From the NCBI GenBank assembly GCA_020152595.1, contig JAIGNY010001641.1, forward strand, positions 415,001 to 479,000: 64,000 nucleotides of DNA, in the 5' to 3' direction. This document shows, piece by piece, positions 1-11,369 of this stretch (within the stretch, counting starts at the first letter, position 1; every line of letters begins with the position of its first letter). Origin of the DNA: Chiridota heheva (taxonomy: Eukaryota; Echinodermata; Holothuroidea; Apodida; Chiridotidae). The position numbers were made by a program, and so were the translations under genes. The notes under the pieces were generated by a model, which saw only the letters and a program-made list of their open reading frames with translations, searched no databases and was not told where the DNA came from.

Positions 1-124
1 CTAGCTTGCGCAAGCATGCTGCAAGCTTGCATCAAGCTATTTGGAACTGGTAGCTTGTGCAAGTGTGCTGCAAGCTTGCAGCAAACTAGTTTTTGTCCAT
101 ACTTACATGTTTGGCATTTACCCA
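1..124. repeat. Partial GCAAGCTTGC-rich element
   Basis: The sequence is almost entirely variants of AGCTTGC, GCAAGC and CTAGCTTG, including the palindrome GCAAGCTTGC. It resembles the interior and right part of the complete elements at 23919-24317 and 46931-47289. It continues off the left edge of the window and appears to be interrupted by the copy starting at 125. Confidence 0.5.
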
Positions 125-487
125 CCCTTACAGAAATTTTAGCTTGCTTGCAACAAGCTAACATTTTAGCTTGTGCAAGCATGCTGCAAGCTTGCAGCAA
201 ACTAGTATTTGGAACAGGCAACTTGCACAAGTTTGCTGCAAGCTGGCAGCAAACTAGTATTTGGAACTGCTCGCTTGCGCAAGTATGCTTCAAGCTTGTA
301 GTAAGCTTGTAGGAACCGCTAGTATTTAGAACTGCTAGCTTGCACATGTGTGCTGCAAACTAGTATTTGGAACTGCTAACTTGCACAAGTGTGCTGCAAA
401 TTTGCAATTTCTAGCAAAAAATATCTAGAAGCTAAAAATTGTTAGCTTGACGTAAGCGTGCTAAACAAACTAATATTTCTGTTAAGG
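125..487. mobile_element. GCAAGCTTGC-rich inverted-repeat element, copy 1
   Basis: The left end is CCCTTACAGAAAT at 125 and the right end is TTTCTGTTAAGG ending at 487. These are inverted copies of each other with small differences. The interior is made of short palindromic words built on GCAAGC/GCTTGC and GCTAGC and has no coding capacity. The length (~363 bp) is close to the other complete copies (359 and 399 bp). It is most simply a non-autonomous DNA transposon with reiterated subterminal motifs. Confidence 0.55.
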
Positions 488-670
488 CAGGCAAGCGTGC
501 GCATGTCAACAAGTTTAGCATTTTTATAATCAAAAGCTTGGCCATGCATGCATGCTTAATTTCAACTGTTGCAAGCTTAATTGCTCTTGTTTTCTACGGT
601 AAGCATGCGCAAACTTTTTGCAAGTATGCATATCGCAAACATTCTCCAAGCTAGTTTTTGTGGTAAAGCC
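488..670. repeat. Degraded GCAAGC-rich remnant
   Basis: This stretch has scattered AGCTTG and GCATGC words and ends near 650 with GCTAGTTTTTGTGG, which resembles the right inner end of the family. It is probably an older copy split by the insertion of copy 1. Confidence 0.35.
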
Positions 671-1908
671 AGATGGATCGATCAAATTTGAGCCATTTTG
701 GACTAAGGTGGGTGGGCCAGTAATAATAAAAGATAAAAAAGCGGCCTTATCTTGTAGTTCTCTTCCAGTTCTGGTTGAGATGATCGATATTCAAGTAGAG
801 CGTTCACAATTTATATCAAATATTACCTGTATAGTAACCACACATCTAATTTTCATGATGCTTGTAACCTTTAAGATATTTCCTTTAAATACAAATTATT
901 ATTCTTGGTTAAATTTGCTTTTTGTTCATGGTTTGTGGTTGCTCTGGACCTGCAGTCACCCAGTTAAACCTCTTTTTAAAACTTTAGATCATTGCTTTTA
1001 GGTGCTTGCATGCATGGCCCTTATTGCACACTTTGCCTCCATTTTCTTTAAGCCCTAGCACAGATTTGCTTCTTTTTCTTTTTCTGCCTCGAGTTCCACA
1101 TCTGTGCTACTGTTTTGTAAAGAGCATCAGGCGAAACATATCCCGCTGGCAAATTAGCCTAGCTGTCATTGAAATCACAATTTGTAAGGTTAACGAGTAT
1201 TAAGCGAACCACTTAGGGGCAATTACGATATAGTTTAAAAGGTAATGATCCATTTCCATGATGCTTAAGGAGACTTGAAAGTTAGATTATAAAGGAAACT
1301 TGGTGTATAGCAGGCCTATGCCTTGTCATTTTGCTTTGCTCTAATTATTATCTTCCAGAAGATACCACCTAATCTTTGCATTAGCACTTTGTAGAGAAGA
1401 TACTATATTATATGATATAAAGTTGTATGAGATGTAATTGGGATTCAGGTAATAGCCCATAAAGTGTTTGCCATTGATATTGAAGTATGGAAATTGTGAA
1501 TTGAGCAATCAGGTGTATTTGATGACAAATTAGTGCTAATATAGCTTTTAGGTAGTTGTGCATAAATGCCCTAATAATGAAGCAGCTCTACAAGCGATTA
1601 TAGGAGAGCTATTATTTTCAAAGGTACCAGAATAAAGACAAGAATGGACAGATTTCAAATGTAGGAAATGATGATGTGGTAGACTTATGTGGCTGAGGGT
1701 TAGTGCAGAAGAGACATGCAGTGATGAAATGCCTCTTAATCAATTGCATGTTTCACCACAATTTGGGAGGAGGGAGAGGTCGCCCCATCTCTCATTCAAC
1801 AGCATTTGAGTTTTGGTGACATTGAAATAGTAGTTTGAACATAACTTTATGGTGTATTGATCTTAGACGATGCCTAACAAAATATCTCCTCTCTCCCTCT
1901 ATGTTCAG
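671..1908. other. Non-coding sequence 5' of the gene
   Basis: No exon, RNA gene or clear repeat was recognised. Short open frames occur but lack splice context or domain resemblance. This stretch may hold the promoter or a non-coding first exon, but no core element stands out. Confidence 0.4.
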
Positions 1909-1918
1909 TTACTTTCTC

Positions 1919-1942
1919 ATGACGGAGCCTGAGCTGAATTAG
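1919..1942 (+). promoter_or_regulatory. Seven-codon upstream ORF in the predicted 5' leader
   Basis: If the exon starts at 1909, its leader holds a short upstream ORF, ATG ACG GAG CCT GAG CTG AAT TAG. It closes ten bases before the ATG at 1953. Such an ORF could lower initiation at 1953 and favour the ATG at 1980. Nothing else here suggests a promoter, so the true transcription start may lie further upstream or outside the window. Confidence 0.3.
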
Positions 1943-1952
1943 TGATTTTTAG

Positions 1953-2103
1953 ATGAGGCGGAGGTGGTGTTGGAACCAAATGCCATCGTGCCATGGCGAG
2001 GCCCTGCATCCTCTATCACTGACGGTTGTTCTGCTACTGCTGATGACTTTTGTTTTATGTGCCTTAGCAGAAAGTGAAGATGCAGAGCTGAATGCAAAAG
2101 AAG
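1953..2103 (+). CDS. Exon 1 (signal-peptide exon) of a secreted or membrane CUB-like protein gene
   Basis: This is the first recognisable coding exon. An in-frame TAG sits directly before the ATG at 1953, so translation starts at 1953 or at the second in-frame ATG at 1980. From the second Met the peptide has a conventional signal-peptide shape: a short polar start, a hydrophobic core (LSLTVVLLLLMTFVLCALA) and an acidic segment beginning ESEDAE, with likely cleavage after the last Ala of that core. The exon ends AAAGAAG followed by the donor GTGAGG at 2104, leaving one base of a split codon. That base joins the two leading bases of the exon at 16903 to make an Asp codon. A pyrimidine-rich acceptor (CTCCCTCTATGTTCAG) ends at 1908, so the exon probably begins at 1909 with a 44-base 5' leader. 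The splice model is inferred from sequence alone; the signal peptide is directly visible. Confidence 0.68.
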
Positions 2104-3574
2104 GTGAGGAACAATTTTATGGTCTGTGCGAGGCCGTCATTCTTATCTACAAAGTGAGGGAATGAGGCAAAAATTATCGATCTTCTATTTCAAAACAAAA
2201 TCGTTTTTAAAGTGTAGCAAATTTACAGTTTTTTCTCTCCAAGACTTTGTAGTTCATTTTAAACTCCAGTGGGAAACATGCTTGCCCCCAGGAAGTACTG
2301 CTCTCGTCTGTTTTTGTTCTTAGATAAACGTTTATTCTTAATTCTACTATTTTAATCTTTTTGCCACAATGTCTTTTATATGGCAGGAACTGATTCTGAT
2401 TAATATTCATTGGTTTGACCATGGGTGGGATTTGCCTACCGAAAGTTAAAAGTGTGTGGGGGCTGGTGGGAAAAATCACGCTAAGATGGAAAAAACAAAA
2501 AGTAAAAATTCGAAAAAAGTGAGGGGTGGGCAAATTCCCCCTTTGACCCCCTCAAATCCTGTCTATGGGTTTGACCATTCCAAGAAATTGGCTTTACAAC
2601 ATTAAATTCAAGAACAATTATTTTCAGCCTTGACCAACTGAATCGCTGCTTTTGAAGCATTTTTTCTTAAATTGAGAACTATTCTAAGAAATATATTTCA
2701 TGCAGTAAAGTATTACTGGATAATAAATCTTTGTTTGTTTCACCATAGTTAACCAAAGTTTGGTTTTGGTACTTCCATATACATCTTATCAAGCAGTTCA
2801 AATGCTGCTTTTTAATACATTAATTACATACAAAGTAAAAAATGTTTTTCAAATAATTCCTCGGGGTTGGAATTAATTTTTCAATTACCCACGGTTGTGA
2901 ATAAAGGTGTCGAAAATTGTGACAGAAAAAATATTAATGTAGTGAATACATCTTTATATACATCCCCCTTTCGTGACTTTTCATCACACAATTACATGGG
3001 GTACGTTTTAAGAGCACATATTTACCACATATACTGTTGTTTATTCAAGAAATCTAAAAATAATAATTCTTCCCGCAAATTCACAATTATTCCGCGGCTA
3101 TAACCGCCAGAACTGTAGATGTTTTGCAGCTCTGTAATTCCTCAACCTCCTATGTGCATGCTGGTATTGTTGGTATCTTTCCAGTCCATGGGCAGGATTT
3201 GCCTATGGGGACAAAATTAGCGTACAAAAAATCACTATAGAAAAGATAACAATTCTGAAAAAGTTTTTTCAGTAGTTTTGATTTGTGTACAAAAATATAA
3301 CAGTAATTGATAGCTATTGTAGACACAGATCTGGAAATAATCTATATTTTGGAAAAACAGGAATTCGTTTGGTTTTTTTTCATTATGTTTTTTGTTTTAT
3401 TTTGATAGATTTCTTGAGTAAATGTGGTAAATATGTTTTCTAAAAACGTCCCCCATGTCAATGTGCAATGAATAATAGTAAAGAGGGAAGCATATCATGA
3501 TGTTTTTACTACAATAATATGATTTATGTCATGATTTTTCGTGAAGAATTTTGACACCTTTAATCAGGTAGGTA
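2104..3574. other. Start of intron 1, no recognised feature
   Basis: AT-rich sequence directly after the exon 1 donor. I see no coding segment, RNA gene or clear repeat structure. Confidence 0.4.
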
Positions 3575-4050
3575 AGTTAGTTAGGTAACTCAGTTGGTAG
3601 AGCGCATGACTGAGATGTTGGAGGTACTGGGTTCAAGACTCGTCAGGTCTAACTATTTTTCCACAGCTATGCAGACAGATATCGCTGATCATAAAAGCGG
3701 AAGTATGTCGTTTGCAGCTCCTGCTCCCCCCCTCCCCCTCCCCCTCCCATTCAGCTGTTGGAGAAGTGGCAATGGTTGAATGGCACTCGCCAACCTTCGG
3801 AGGGGAGGTTAAACTGTCGGTCTCAATGGTAGGATACACCCTACCTGGTTCTTTGAACACTATTCGAGAAGAGAAGCGTGAAAACGCGGTGTTCATTCAC
3901 TTCCCTGAGCTAATGGATATATGATAAGCCATCTGGGCAGCTCTCCCCTATTCTAAAAAAGCTCCGATGTTTGTAAAGCGCTCCTGAATATACTTGTATA
4001 GAAAGGGCGCTATATCAAATAATTACTATTATTACTATTACTATTATTCA
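3575..4050 (+). mobile_element. tRNA-derived SINE
   Basis: The head carries RNA polymerase III promoter-like boxes: an A box TAACTCAGTTGG at 3586-3597 and a B box GGGTTCAAGAC at 3629-3639. The spacing and wording are those of a tRNA gene, but with no pairing acceptor arms. A GC-richer body follows, with CCTTCGGAGGGG and the tail motif AAGGGCGCTATATC. It ends in (ATT)n at about 4021-4050, as expected for a LINE-mobilised SINE of deuterostomes. The boxes are seen; the mobilising LINE is not known. Confidence 0.75.
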
Positions 4051-4076
4051 GAACTGGGAGAAATTTTGATTTATTC

Positions 4077-6800
4077 CAACTGTCTAGACATCTAGTTTAC
4101 ATTTGGCAAAACACACAAAGAAAATTGCATTCAGTTGTAAAAAAAAAAAAAAAAACTAAACTAGCCACATAATTATATCCTCTGAAAACTATATATGTGA
4201 CTAAATAACAATGTTTTTCCTTTTCCTTGCAGATTCTGTTTAGAATTTCTTGTAAAAAATGCAGTCCCTACTTTTAAAGGTGAACGATCTCTAATACTCC
4301 CTCATCTAATGCCGATGGGTATTAGAGTTAAGGATGATATTTTCACAATCATGTTCATTTCCTTTGACTGTCCATTAAATGAAACGTAATTGATGGTTAT
4401 GTGAGGCCCTGTATGTTTCATGTGAAGAATCATATTTCTTGTAACCCTTCAAGACGTGCTTTTACATTTTTGGAATGACGAAAACTTGAACATTCTGGAA
4501 ATAATGATTTTTCTGGAGTTTTAGCACTTATGCTGATTGTGAAGCAAGATTATGATTATGACAGGCATTGATGTTTTGCTCAAAATAGTAAAGTGGATTG
4601 TTTTTCAATTCAAAAGAAACTTGGGTCTGCGTCTTGGGCAGGAAAGTAAATGTGATTAACGTGATTTGAGTTTGTTACGACCAAAGCATTGGCAAAGTCG
4701 GATTGTAATGTCACATTAATCATTTTAAGCAACTCACATTGCTCTCTGTTCTGCAGGAATTACCACCAAGTGTGTGTGTGTGTGGAGGTGGGGAGTAAAA
4801 AAATCATGTTAATATGCAAATAAGAATAAGTAGATAGAAATTCTAAAAAATTCTCCTGTCATCAAATTTATCAGCATTTTTTCTTTTGGTTTATCTACAA
4901 AATAAAAAAACTACTGTATGTGATAGTCTAGACATCTAGTTTACAATTGGAAAAAAAAAAGAAGGACATTTTATCCAAAAAAAACTTATATATCCTCTGA
5001 AAACCTTTAAAGTAATAACATGTAAATTCTGCCCTGAGAGCTTTCGTGCAGATTCTGTTTTGAATTCCTTCTAAGAAATTCAGTCCTTGCTTTTAATGGT
5101 AAACGATCTCTAGTACTCTCTGACATAATGCCGATGGGTATTAGAGTCCAGGATGATGTTTTTATAATCTTGTTCAATTTCCTTTGACTGTCCATTAATT
5201 GAATTGTAATTGATGGTCACGTTGGGCCCTGTTTGTTTCATGTCAAAAATCTTATTTATTTTAAGCTGTTAAAGATGTGCTTTCACATTTTTGGAATGAT
5301 GAAAACTTGAAAAAAAATAAATAAAGTAAATAAAGATTTGTTTGAAGTTATAGTTATTGTACAACAAGATTATGATTATGTCAGTTATCAATTTTTTGCT
5401 CAAAATGATAAAGCAGATTGTTTTTCAATTCAAAAGAAACTTAAATCTGCAAATCTGCATCTTGGGCAGGAAAATGAATGTGAGTAACAAGATTTGACTT
5501 TGTTATAACAAAGAAAGTTAGTCAGATTGTGAATGTCACATGATTTATATTGAGCCACCCACATTGCGCTGACAGCTCTGCAGGATTTGCCACCAAAAGT
5601 GGGTGGAGAAGTACACAAAAATCTGTGTTAATTTACAAAAGATAAATGAAAATCCATGTTAATTTACAAAAAATAATGTTAAAATATCATGCAGATCAAA
5701 ATTTAAAAAAAATGCTCTTGTCATCAAATATATCAGAATTATTGTCTTTTGGGTAAACTGTCTACCAAAAAGAAAACTGCCCACTTGCGCTGACAGCTCT
5801 GCAAGTCTTGCCACTAGAAGTGGGTGGAGAAGTACACAAAAATCTGTGGTATATTTACAAAAATTAAATAAAGAATCCATGTTGATTAACAAAAAATGTT
5901 AAAATATCATTTAGATCAAAATTCTAAAAAATACTCTTGTCATCAAATATATCGGAATTATTGTCTTTTGGGTAAACTGTCACCAAAACGAAAACTGCCC
6001 ACTTGCTGACAGCTCTGCAGGATTTGCCATCAAAAGTGGGTGGAGAAGTAAAAATAAATCCATGTTAAAATATCATGTGGATACAAATTCTAAAAAAAAG
6101 CTCTTGTCATTAAATATATCAGCATTATTTATTGTCTTTTGGGTAAATTGTCTACACAAATAGAAAAGTTCTGTATAATCATGTCTAGACATCTAGTTTA
6201 CAATTGGCAATAAGAAAGAAGAATATTGTATCCAGTTTAAAAAAAAAAACCTGAAATATATCCTCTAAAAACTTTTAAGTAACATATTATTCCTGCCCTG
6301 AAAGCTTTCATGCAGATTCTGTTTTAAATTCCTTGTAAGAACTTTAGTCCCTGCTTTTAAAGGTGAACGATCTCTAATACTCCCTCACCTAATGCAGATG
6401 GGTATTGGAGTCGAGGATGATATTTTCACAATCATGTTCATTTCCTTTGACTGTCCATTAAATGAAACGTAATTGATGGTCATGTGGGGCCCTGTATGTT
6501 TCATGTGAAGAATCATATTTCTTTTAAGCCCTTGAAGATGCGCTTCCACATTTTTGGAATGACGAAAACTTGAACAATCTGACAATCAAGATATTTTGAT
6601 GAGTTTTTGCATTTATGCTGATTGTATGTACAGCAACATTATGATTGTGACAGTGATTTGTCACTCAAAGAAGTAAAAGTGGATTGTTTTTCAATTCAAA
6701 AGAAACTTTGACTGCGTCTTTAGGCAAGATTTGATATATGTTACAACCAAAGCCAGCATCTGCAGTAAATCAAGATTGTTTAATGTCACATTTATCATTC
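4077..6800. repeat. Composite tandem duplication (A-B modules)
   Basis: Three diverged copies of an ~0.65-kb module A begin at about 4077, 4925 and 6180. Each opens with TCTAGACATCTAGTTTACA and contains AACGATCTCTA and CCGATGGGTATTAG (or close variants). Between them lie copies of a ~0.2-kb module B with GACAGCTCTGCAGGATTTGC and GTGGGTGGAGAAGTA: one near 4735-4900, then about three in a row between 5555 and 6180. The arrangement A-B-A-B-B-B-A indicates at least two rounds of unequal duplication. No coding potential is visible. Confidence 0.7.
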
Positions 6801-7600
6801 TAATGAGCAACTCGCATCACGCATTCCGATCACTCATGTGCAGAATGAACTCTTTCTCTTATGCATCATCGCACTTGCTTTTGATTCTGGTCTGATTCTG
6901 TAGAATGACTCACTTCTCCAATAAGACCTTACTCACTAACTAAATACTTCAAGGATAATATAGTGGTCAAACCAGAGATATTATCATTGCATATCCCTGG
7001 TCAAACATGTCCATCTTATTATATGGAAGATAACAGGGACAAATTGGTTAGAACAGGGAAGTGCCAGTATGTAAGAATCAAGGTATTAGGAAAAAAAAAA
7101 AAAAAAATCTGTTGAAAGTATATGGATGAGTAATGACATCAGCTATTTTGCTTTAAAATTGATCAAAAACCATAAAGAAAAAAAAAAGAAAAAACAATCC
7201 AACAAAACCACTTAAAAATTGACCAGTTTACAGCATTTTGAAATCTAAGGCATCCAGTGGAATGGCTGGGAGTCTGTGATGCTTGATTTGATAGGAGAAC
7301 CTTGTTATTTTTTTTTGTAAATCTTGTTTTCATTATTATTTAAAGTTGTGCAGCAAATTTTGTCCAATACTTTTTGAGTTTCAACATACTCTTATTCAAA
7401 TTCTAGCAGAAATAGACATTCCCATCATTTTCAGATTCAGAGGAGAAATTAAAAGAACTAGATCAAGATGTTGAGCCCAGTCATACATCACAAATAAAAC
7501 ATAAATCAAAAACACTTGAAACTTTCAGCAGCAGTATTACTTGGCCACTAAAAGTGCTATTTTCAAAATTTATAAGCTGATCTGCTCAAATTTAGCATCA
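6801..7600. other. Intronic sequence without recognised feature
   Basis: AT-rich intron with short poly(A) runs near 7090 and 7180. Nothing else was recognised. Confidence 0.4.
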
Positions 7601-7614
7601 TAATATTATTATTA

Positions 7615-7682
<68 letters not shown>

Positions 7683-7722
7683 GCTGCTGCTGTTATTATT
7701 GTTGTTGTTGTTGTTGTTGTTG
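7601..7722. repeat. (ATT)n / (GTT)n microsatellite
   Basis: A near-pure ATT run passes through GCTGCTGCT into a GTT run. The minus strand reads as a poly-Asn frame, which is a consequence of the trinucleotide repeat. Confidence 0.9.
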
Positions 7723-8264
7723 AGTTTACAAATTTGAAACAGGAATTCAAGTTCTAACAGATATGTGCAGAAATGACTTAAATCAAAACAGAAATCACAT
7801 CTCCATCTCACACATTCTTTAGAAGTGACATATTTTGAAATATTTCCTACAATTTGTCTGACCTGACCAAGCTGTTATGGTCTGACGTGCTACCATGTGT
7901 CAGGAGATTGAGTTCTAAAACAGTGTAGTAAAGTCCAGAATCTGTTTTAATAAACAGATTGCTGGGGAAATTTAGTGTAATTTACTATCTGAACAAAATT
8001 TTGTGGAAAAAAACATCAACAGTTAAAAAAAAAAAAAAAAAAAAGAAGCAAAATTAATTCTCAGCAATTAACAACTGTTAAAACTGAGGATATTAACATC
8101 ACTCTTCTACAGTATGTCAGGGAATAGATTTATTGGGGGCGTCACTGTTTATCTTGTTTTTTCTTGGTATCCTTAAACAGAACATTGTGTGATTAGGCCC
8201 TAGAAAGTAGTCCTCCGTCATTTGGGTTTATTTGGTTAATTTAAGTTTTGCTTTCCCTTTTTAG
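7723..8264. other. Intronic sequence without recognised feature
   Basis: AT-rich sequence with a poly(A) run near 8025-8044. No gene or clear repeat was recognised. Confidence 0.4.
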
Positions 8265-8497
8265 CTTAATCATTCGAAGAATAGTAGAGCTGCTACTATC
8301 CCTGGCGTCGGCGTCCTGTAAAAGTTTTGGTTTAAGTTTTCATAACTTAAATTAGTAATGGTGTACATTCCTGTGACTTGGCATAAGGGAAGAGGACATG
8401 GGTACTGATCAAATGAGCATGATTGGAGGGTTAGCTTATTTGCATAATAATGAAAATATTATTCAGGTTAAAGTTTTGGTTAAACTTTTTGGTTTTT
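8265..8497. repeat. Fragment of the ~0.3-kb GTTCAAATGAGCATG repeat family
   Basis: Starts with a GCTACTATCCCTGGCGTCGG head and TAAAGTTTTGG words, then GGTACTGATCAAATGAGCATG and TTATTTGCATAATAATGAAA. These are the same words as in the units at 10330-10940 and 11370-12510. It lies directly against the inverted-repeat element that starts at 8498. Confidence 0.55.
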
Positions 8498-9259
8498 GGT
8501 TCGCATGCGAAGCATTATGCGAACCTATGTAATGGTGATTACGCCGTCCGGCCGTCCACAGATTTGTCCTGAGATTTCCTCAGAAATGTTATTTTTTTTT
8601 TTTAATATTTCAGAAAATGTTAAAGTTTCTTCAGAGTTCCTCAGAAAAAGTTAAAGTTTCTTCAGATATTCTTATGGAAGGTTGGAATTTCCTTAAAAAA
8701 TGTTAAAGTTTTTCAAAAATACTTAAGACAGGATTGAAGACTAGTTTCCTTAAAAGTCTACAAAACATTTGATATTTTCTTAGAAGATAACTGTAAAATG
8801 ATATAATTTTCCAATATTCTTCAGAGATCTTCAAGTCTCTCTTGTAGCACTTGAGATTTAAAATCCTTAAAATTCTTTAAAATATTTGGGCACCAACAGT
8901 TGTATCAGGCATGATTATTAAACTCCACCTTTATTATTGTGGTCATTTGCATAAAGTTGCTACAGTATATGACCTGACCATACTTTTTTTATTTAATATG
9001 CTTAGTCAGGGAGTGTGACAGGATGTGATTGCATATGGACATAGGGAGGGATGCCATGTGGGACATGGATGGAGGCCATGAGGGACATATGATATAATAT
9101 TTACCATATTGTATACACCAAAGGCTATATCAGGCATAATTATTTGACTCCCATCTTTTTTCTTATGCAACAACTCATTTGTGTATCAGTTATTATATGA
9201 ACTGACACTTTCATACATAGTATGCTCAATGAGGGACTGTGATAGATAGGATGAGACTT

Positions 9260-10330
9260 TCTTATGGATCCTATGGGACGTCATGTGAGACATAGGGTGG
9301 GATGCCATATGGGATATGGGGTGGGATGCCATGTGGGATATGGGTTGGGATGCCATGTGGGACATGGAGTGGGATGCCATGTGGGACATGGGGTGGGATG
9401 CCAAGTGGGACATGGGGTGGGATGCCATGTGGGACATGGAGTGGGATGCCATGTGGGACATGGGGTGGGATGCCATGTGGGACATGGAGTGGGATGCCAT
9501 GTGGGACATAGGGTAGGATGCCATGTGGAACAGGTTGGAATGCCATGTAGGATATGTGGTGGAATGCCATGCAGGACATAGGGTGGATTGCCATGGGATC
9601 GAATGTCATGTGGGACATGGCGTCCCACCCCATTTCAACAAGTCATTTGCATATAAGTTATTATATGAACTAACACTTTCATACTTAGTATGCTCAATCA
9701 GGGACTGTGGTAGCCAGGATGAGACTTCTTATGGAGCCTATGGGATGTCATGTGATACATGGGATGGGATGCCAAGTGGACACGGGGTGGGATGCCGTGT
9801 GGAACAGGGTAGAATGTCATGTAGGACATGGTGGGATGCCACGAGTAACAGGGTAGAATGCCATGTGGGACATGGTGGGATGCCACGAGTAACACAGAGT
9901 GTGACATAGGTTGGGATGCCATGTGTGACATAAGGTAGGATGCCATGTGTGACATAGGGTAGGAGGCTATGTGGGACATGGGATGTGATGCCATAAAGTA
10001 GGATATGATAGGGACATTGGGAGGGATACCATGTGGAACATATAGTGGGATGTCATGTGGGACATCGGGTGCGAAGCCACAGATGCGGGACACAGGGTGG
10101 GATGCCATGTGGGACATAGGGAGGGATGTCATGTGGTACATATGGTTGGATAAATGTGGGACATACATGTAGGATGGGATCCATGTGGGTCATAGTGTGG
10201 GATGCCATGTGGGACATATGGTGGAATGCCATGTGGGACATATGGTGGAATGCCATGTGGGACATATGGTGGAATGCCATGCAAGACACTGTGTGGTGGA
10301 ATGCCATGAGGGAGATATGGTGGAATGCAA
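9260..10330. repeat. Minisatellite of GGGATGCCATGTGGGACAT type
   Basis: Tandem ~21-24-bp units follow the pattern GTGGGATGCCATGTGGGACATG. They are most regular at 9300-9510 and more diverged to 10330, with a ~110-bp non-repeat spacer near 9640-9750. All frames give low-complexity peptides (for example M-A-S-H-P-M-S-H on the minus strand), which I attribute to the repeat rather than to a gene. Confidence 0.85.
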
Positions 10331-10935
10331 GTTTTGGTTAAAGTTTTCATAAAAACTTTAAAGTTATGAATAGTGTACATTCATGTAACTTGGCATAAGG
10401 GTACTGATCAAGTTTTTGGTTCAAGTTTTTGGGTGAAGTTTCATAACGTATGGTTTACATTCATGTGACTTGGCATAGGGGTAGAGGACATGGGTACTGT
10501 TCAAATGAGCATTATTAGCGGGTTGTATGTGCATACTAATTTGCTTATTTACATAAGAATGAAAATATTTGTCAGGCTAAAGTTTTGGTTAAAGTTTTCA
10601 TAACTTAAAGTTATGAATGGTGTACATTCATGTAACTTGGCATACAGGTACTGTTCAAGTGAGCATGAATGATTAGGTACTGGTTTTAAGTTTTATGATA
10701 CCAACCAGAGGTGATAACTGTATGAAATTTCAAGCGGTACCTCTGAAGAAGGTTGTGTGTGCATACTAATTAGCTTATTTGCATAGCAATGAAAATATTT
10801 GTATCAATGATATCTCTTAAATTAAAGTAGATGTGGGGATTTTGCACACATGTTCATATATGTGAAGAGCATTGTTTACACTTAATGTTGAGGTAAAGTG
10901 TGCATATTAATTATGTTATTTGCATAACAATATAC
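10330..10935. repeat. ~0.3-kb dispersed/tandem repeat units
   Basis: Units share TAAAGTTATGAATGGTGTAC, CATTCATGTAACTTGGCATA, GGTACTGTTCAAATGAGCAT and TTATTTGCATAACAATGAAA. They interrupt the minisatellite of the surrounding element, and the same words recur at 8340-8470 and 11370-12510. Confidence 0.65.
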
Positions 10936-11295
10936 TTTCGTACAAAATGGGATGTCATGTGGGACATGAGGTGGGATGTCATTTGGGACATGGGATGTAA
11001 TCCATGTGGGACATAGGGTGGAATGCCATGTGTGTCACAGGATGAGATGCCCTGTGGGACATATGATGGAATGCCATGTGGGACAAGGGATGTCATCTGG
11101 GACATGGGGTGGGATGCCATGTGGGACATGGTTGGATGCCATGTGGGACATGGGATGGGATGTCATGTGGGACATGGGGTTGGATCATGTGGGACATGGG
11201 TGGGATGCCATGTGGGACATGGGGTGGGATGCCATGTGGGACATGGGATGAGATGCCATGTGGTACATGGGATGCCATGTGGGACTTCGTGTGAG
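10936..11295. repeat. Minisatellite block, same family as 9260-10330
   Basis: Tandem units of GGGATGCCATGTGGGACATG with ATGGGATGTCATGTGGGAC variants run up to the right arm of the inverted-repeat element. Confidence 0.85.
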
Positions 11296-11369
11296 ATGAC
11301 ATTTTCATAATTGGCCGGGTCATATAATATGGGTGTCAATTTGCATGGGTATGCGAGCCATGATGGTAT

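Larger units (their letters stand above)
8498..11359. mobile_element. Inverted-repeat element with minisatellite core, copy 1
   Basis: The left terminus GGTTCGCATGC at 8498 is the inverse of the right terminus GTATGCGAGCC ending at 11359, apart from small differences. The left end also folds back on itself (GGTTCGCAT...ATGCGAACC, 8498-8525). The inner flank (AGATTTCCTCAGAAATGTTA and following) and the right flank (GGGTGTCAATTTGCATGGGT) are shared with the copy at 32125-34375, which defines a dispersed unit. The core is a minisatellite, described separately, interrupted here by ~0.3-kb intronic-type repeats (10330-10935). No transposase is encoded, so it is probably a non-autonomous DNA element. 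Confidence 0.55.

Noticed and set aside
618-1001. 127-codon open frame upstream of exon 1
   Set aside because: It starts inside a degraded repeat, has no splice context that joins exon 1, and shows no recognisable domain.
3575-3660. Functional tRNA gene
   Set aside because: A and B boxes are present but the ends do not pair as an acceptor stem, and a SINE body and (ATT)n tail follow.
7563-7811. Poly-Asn open frame
   Set aside because: Translation of an ATT microsatellite.
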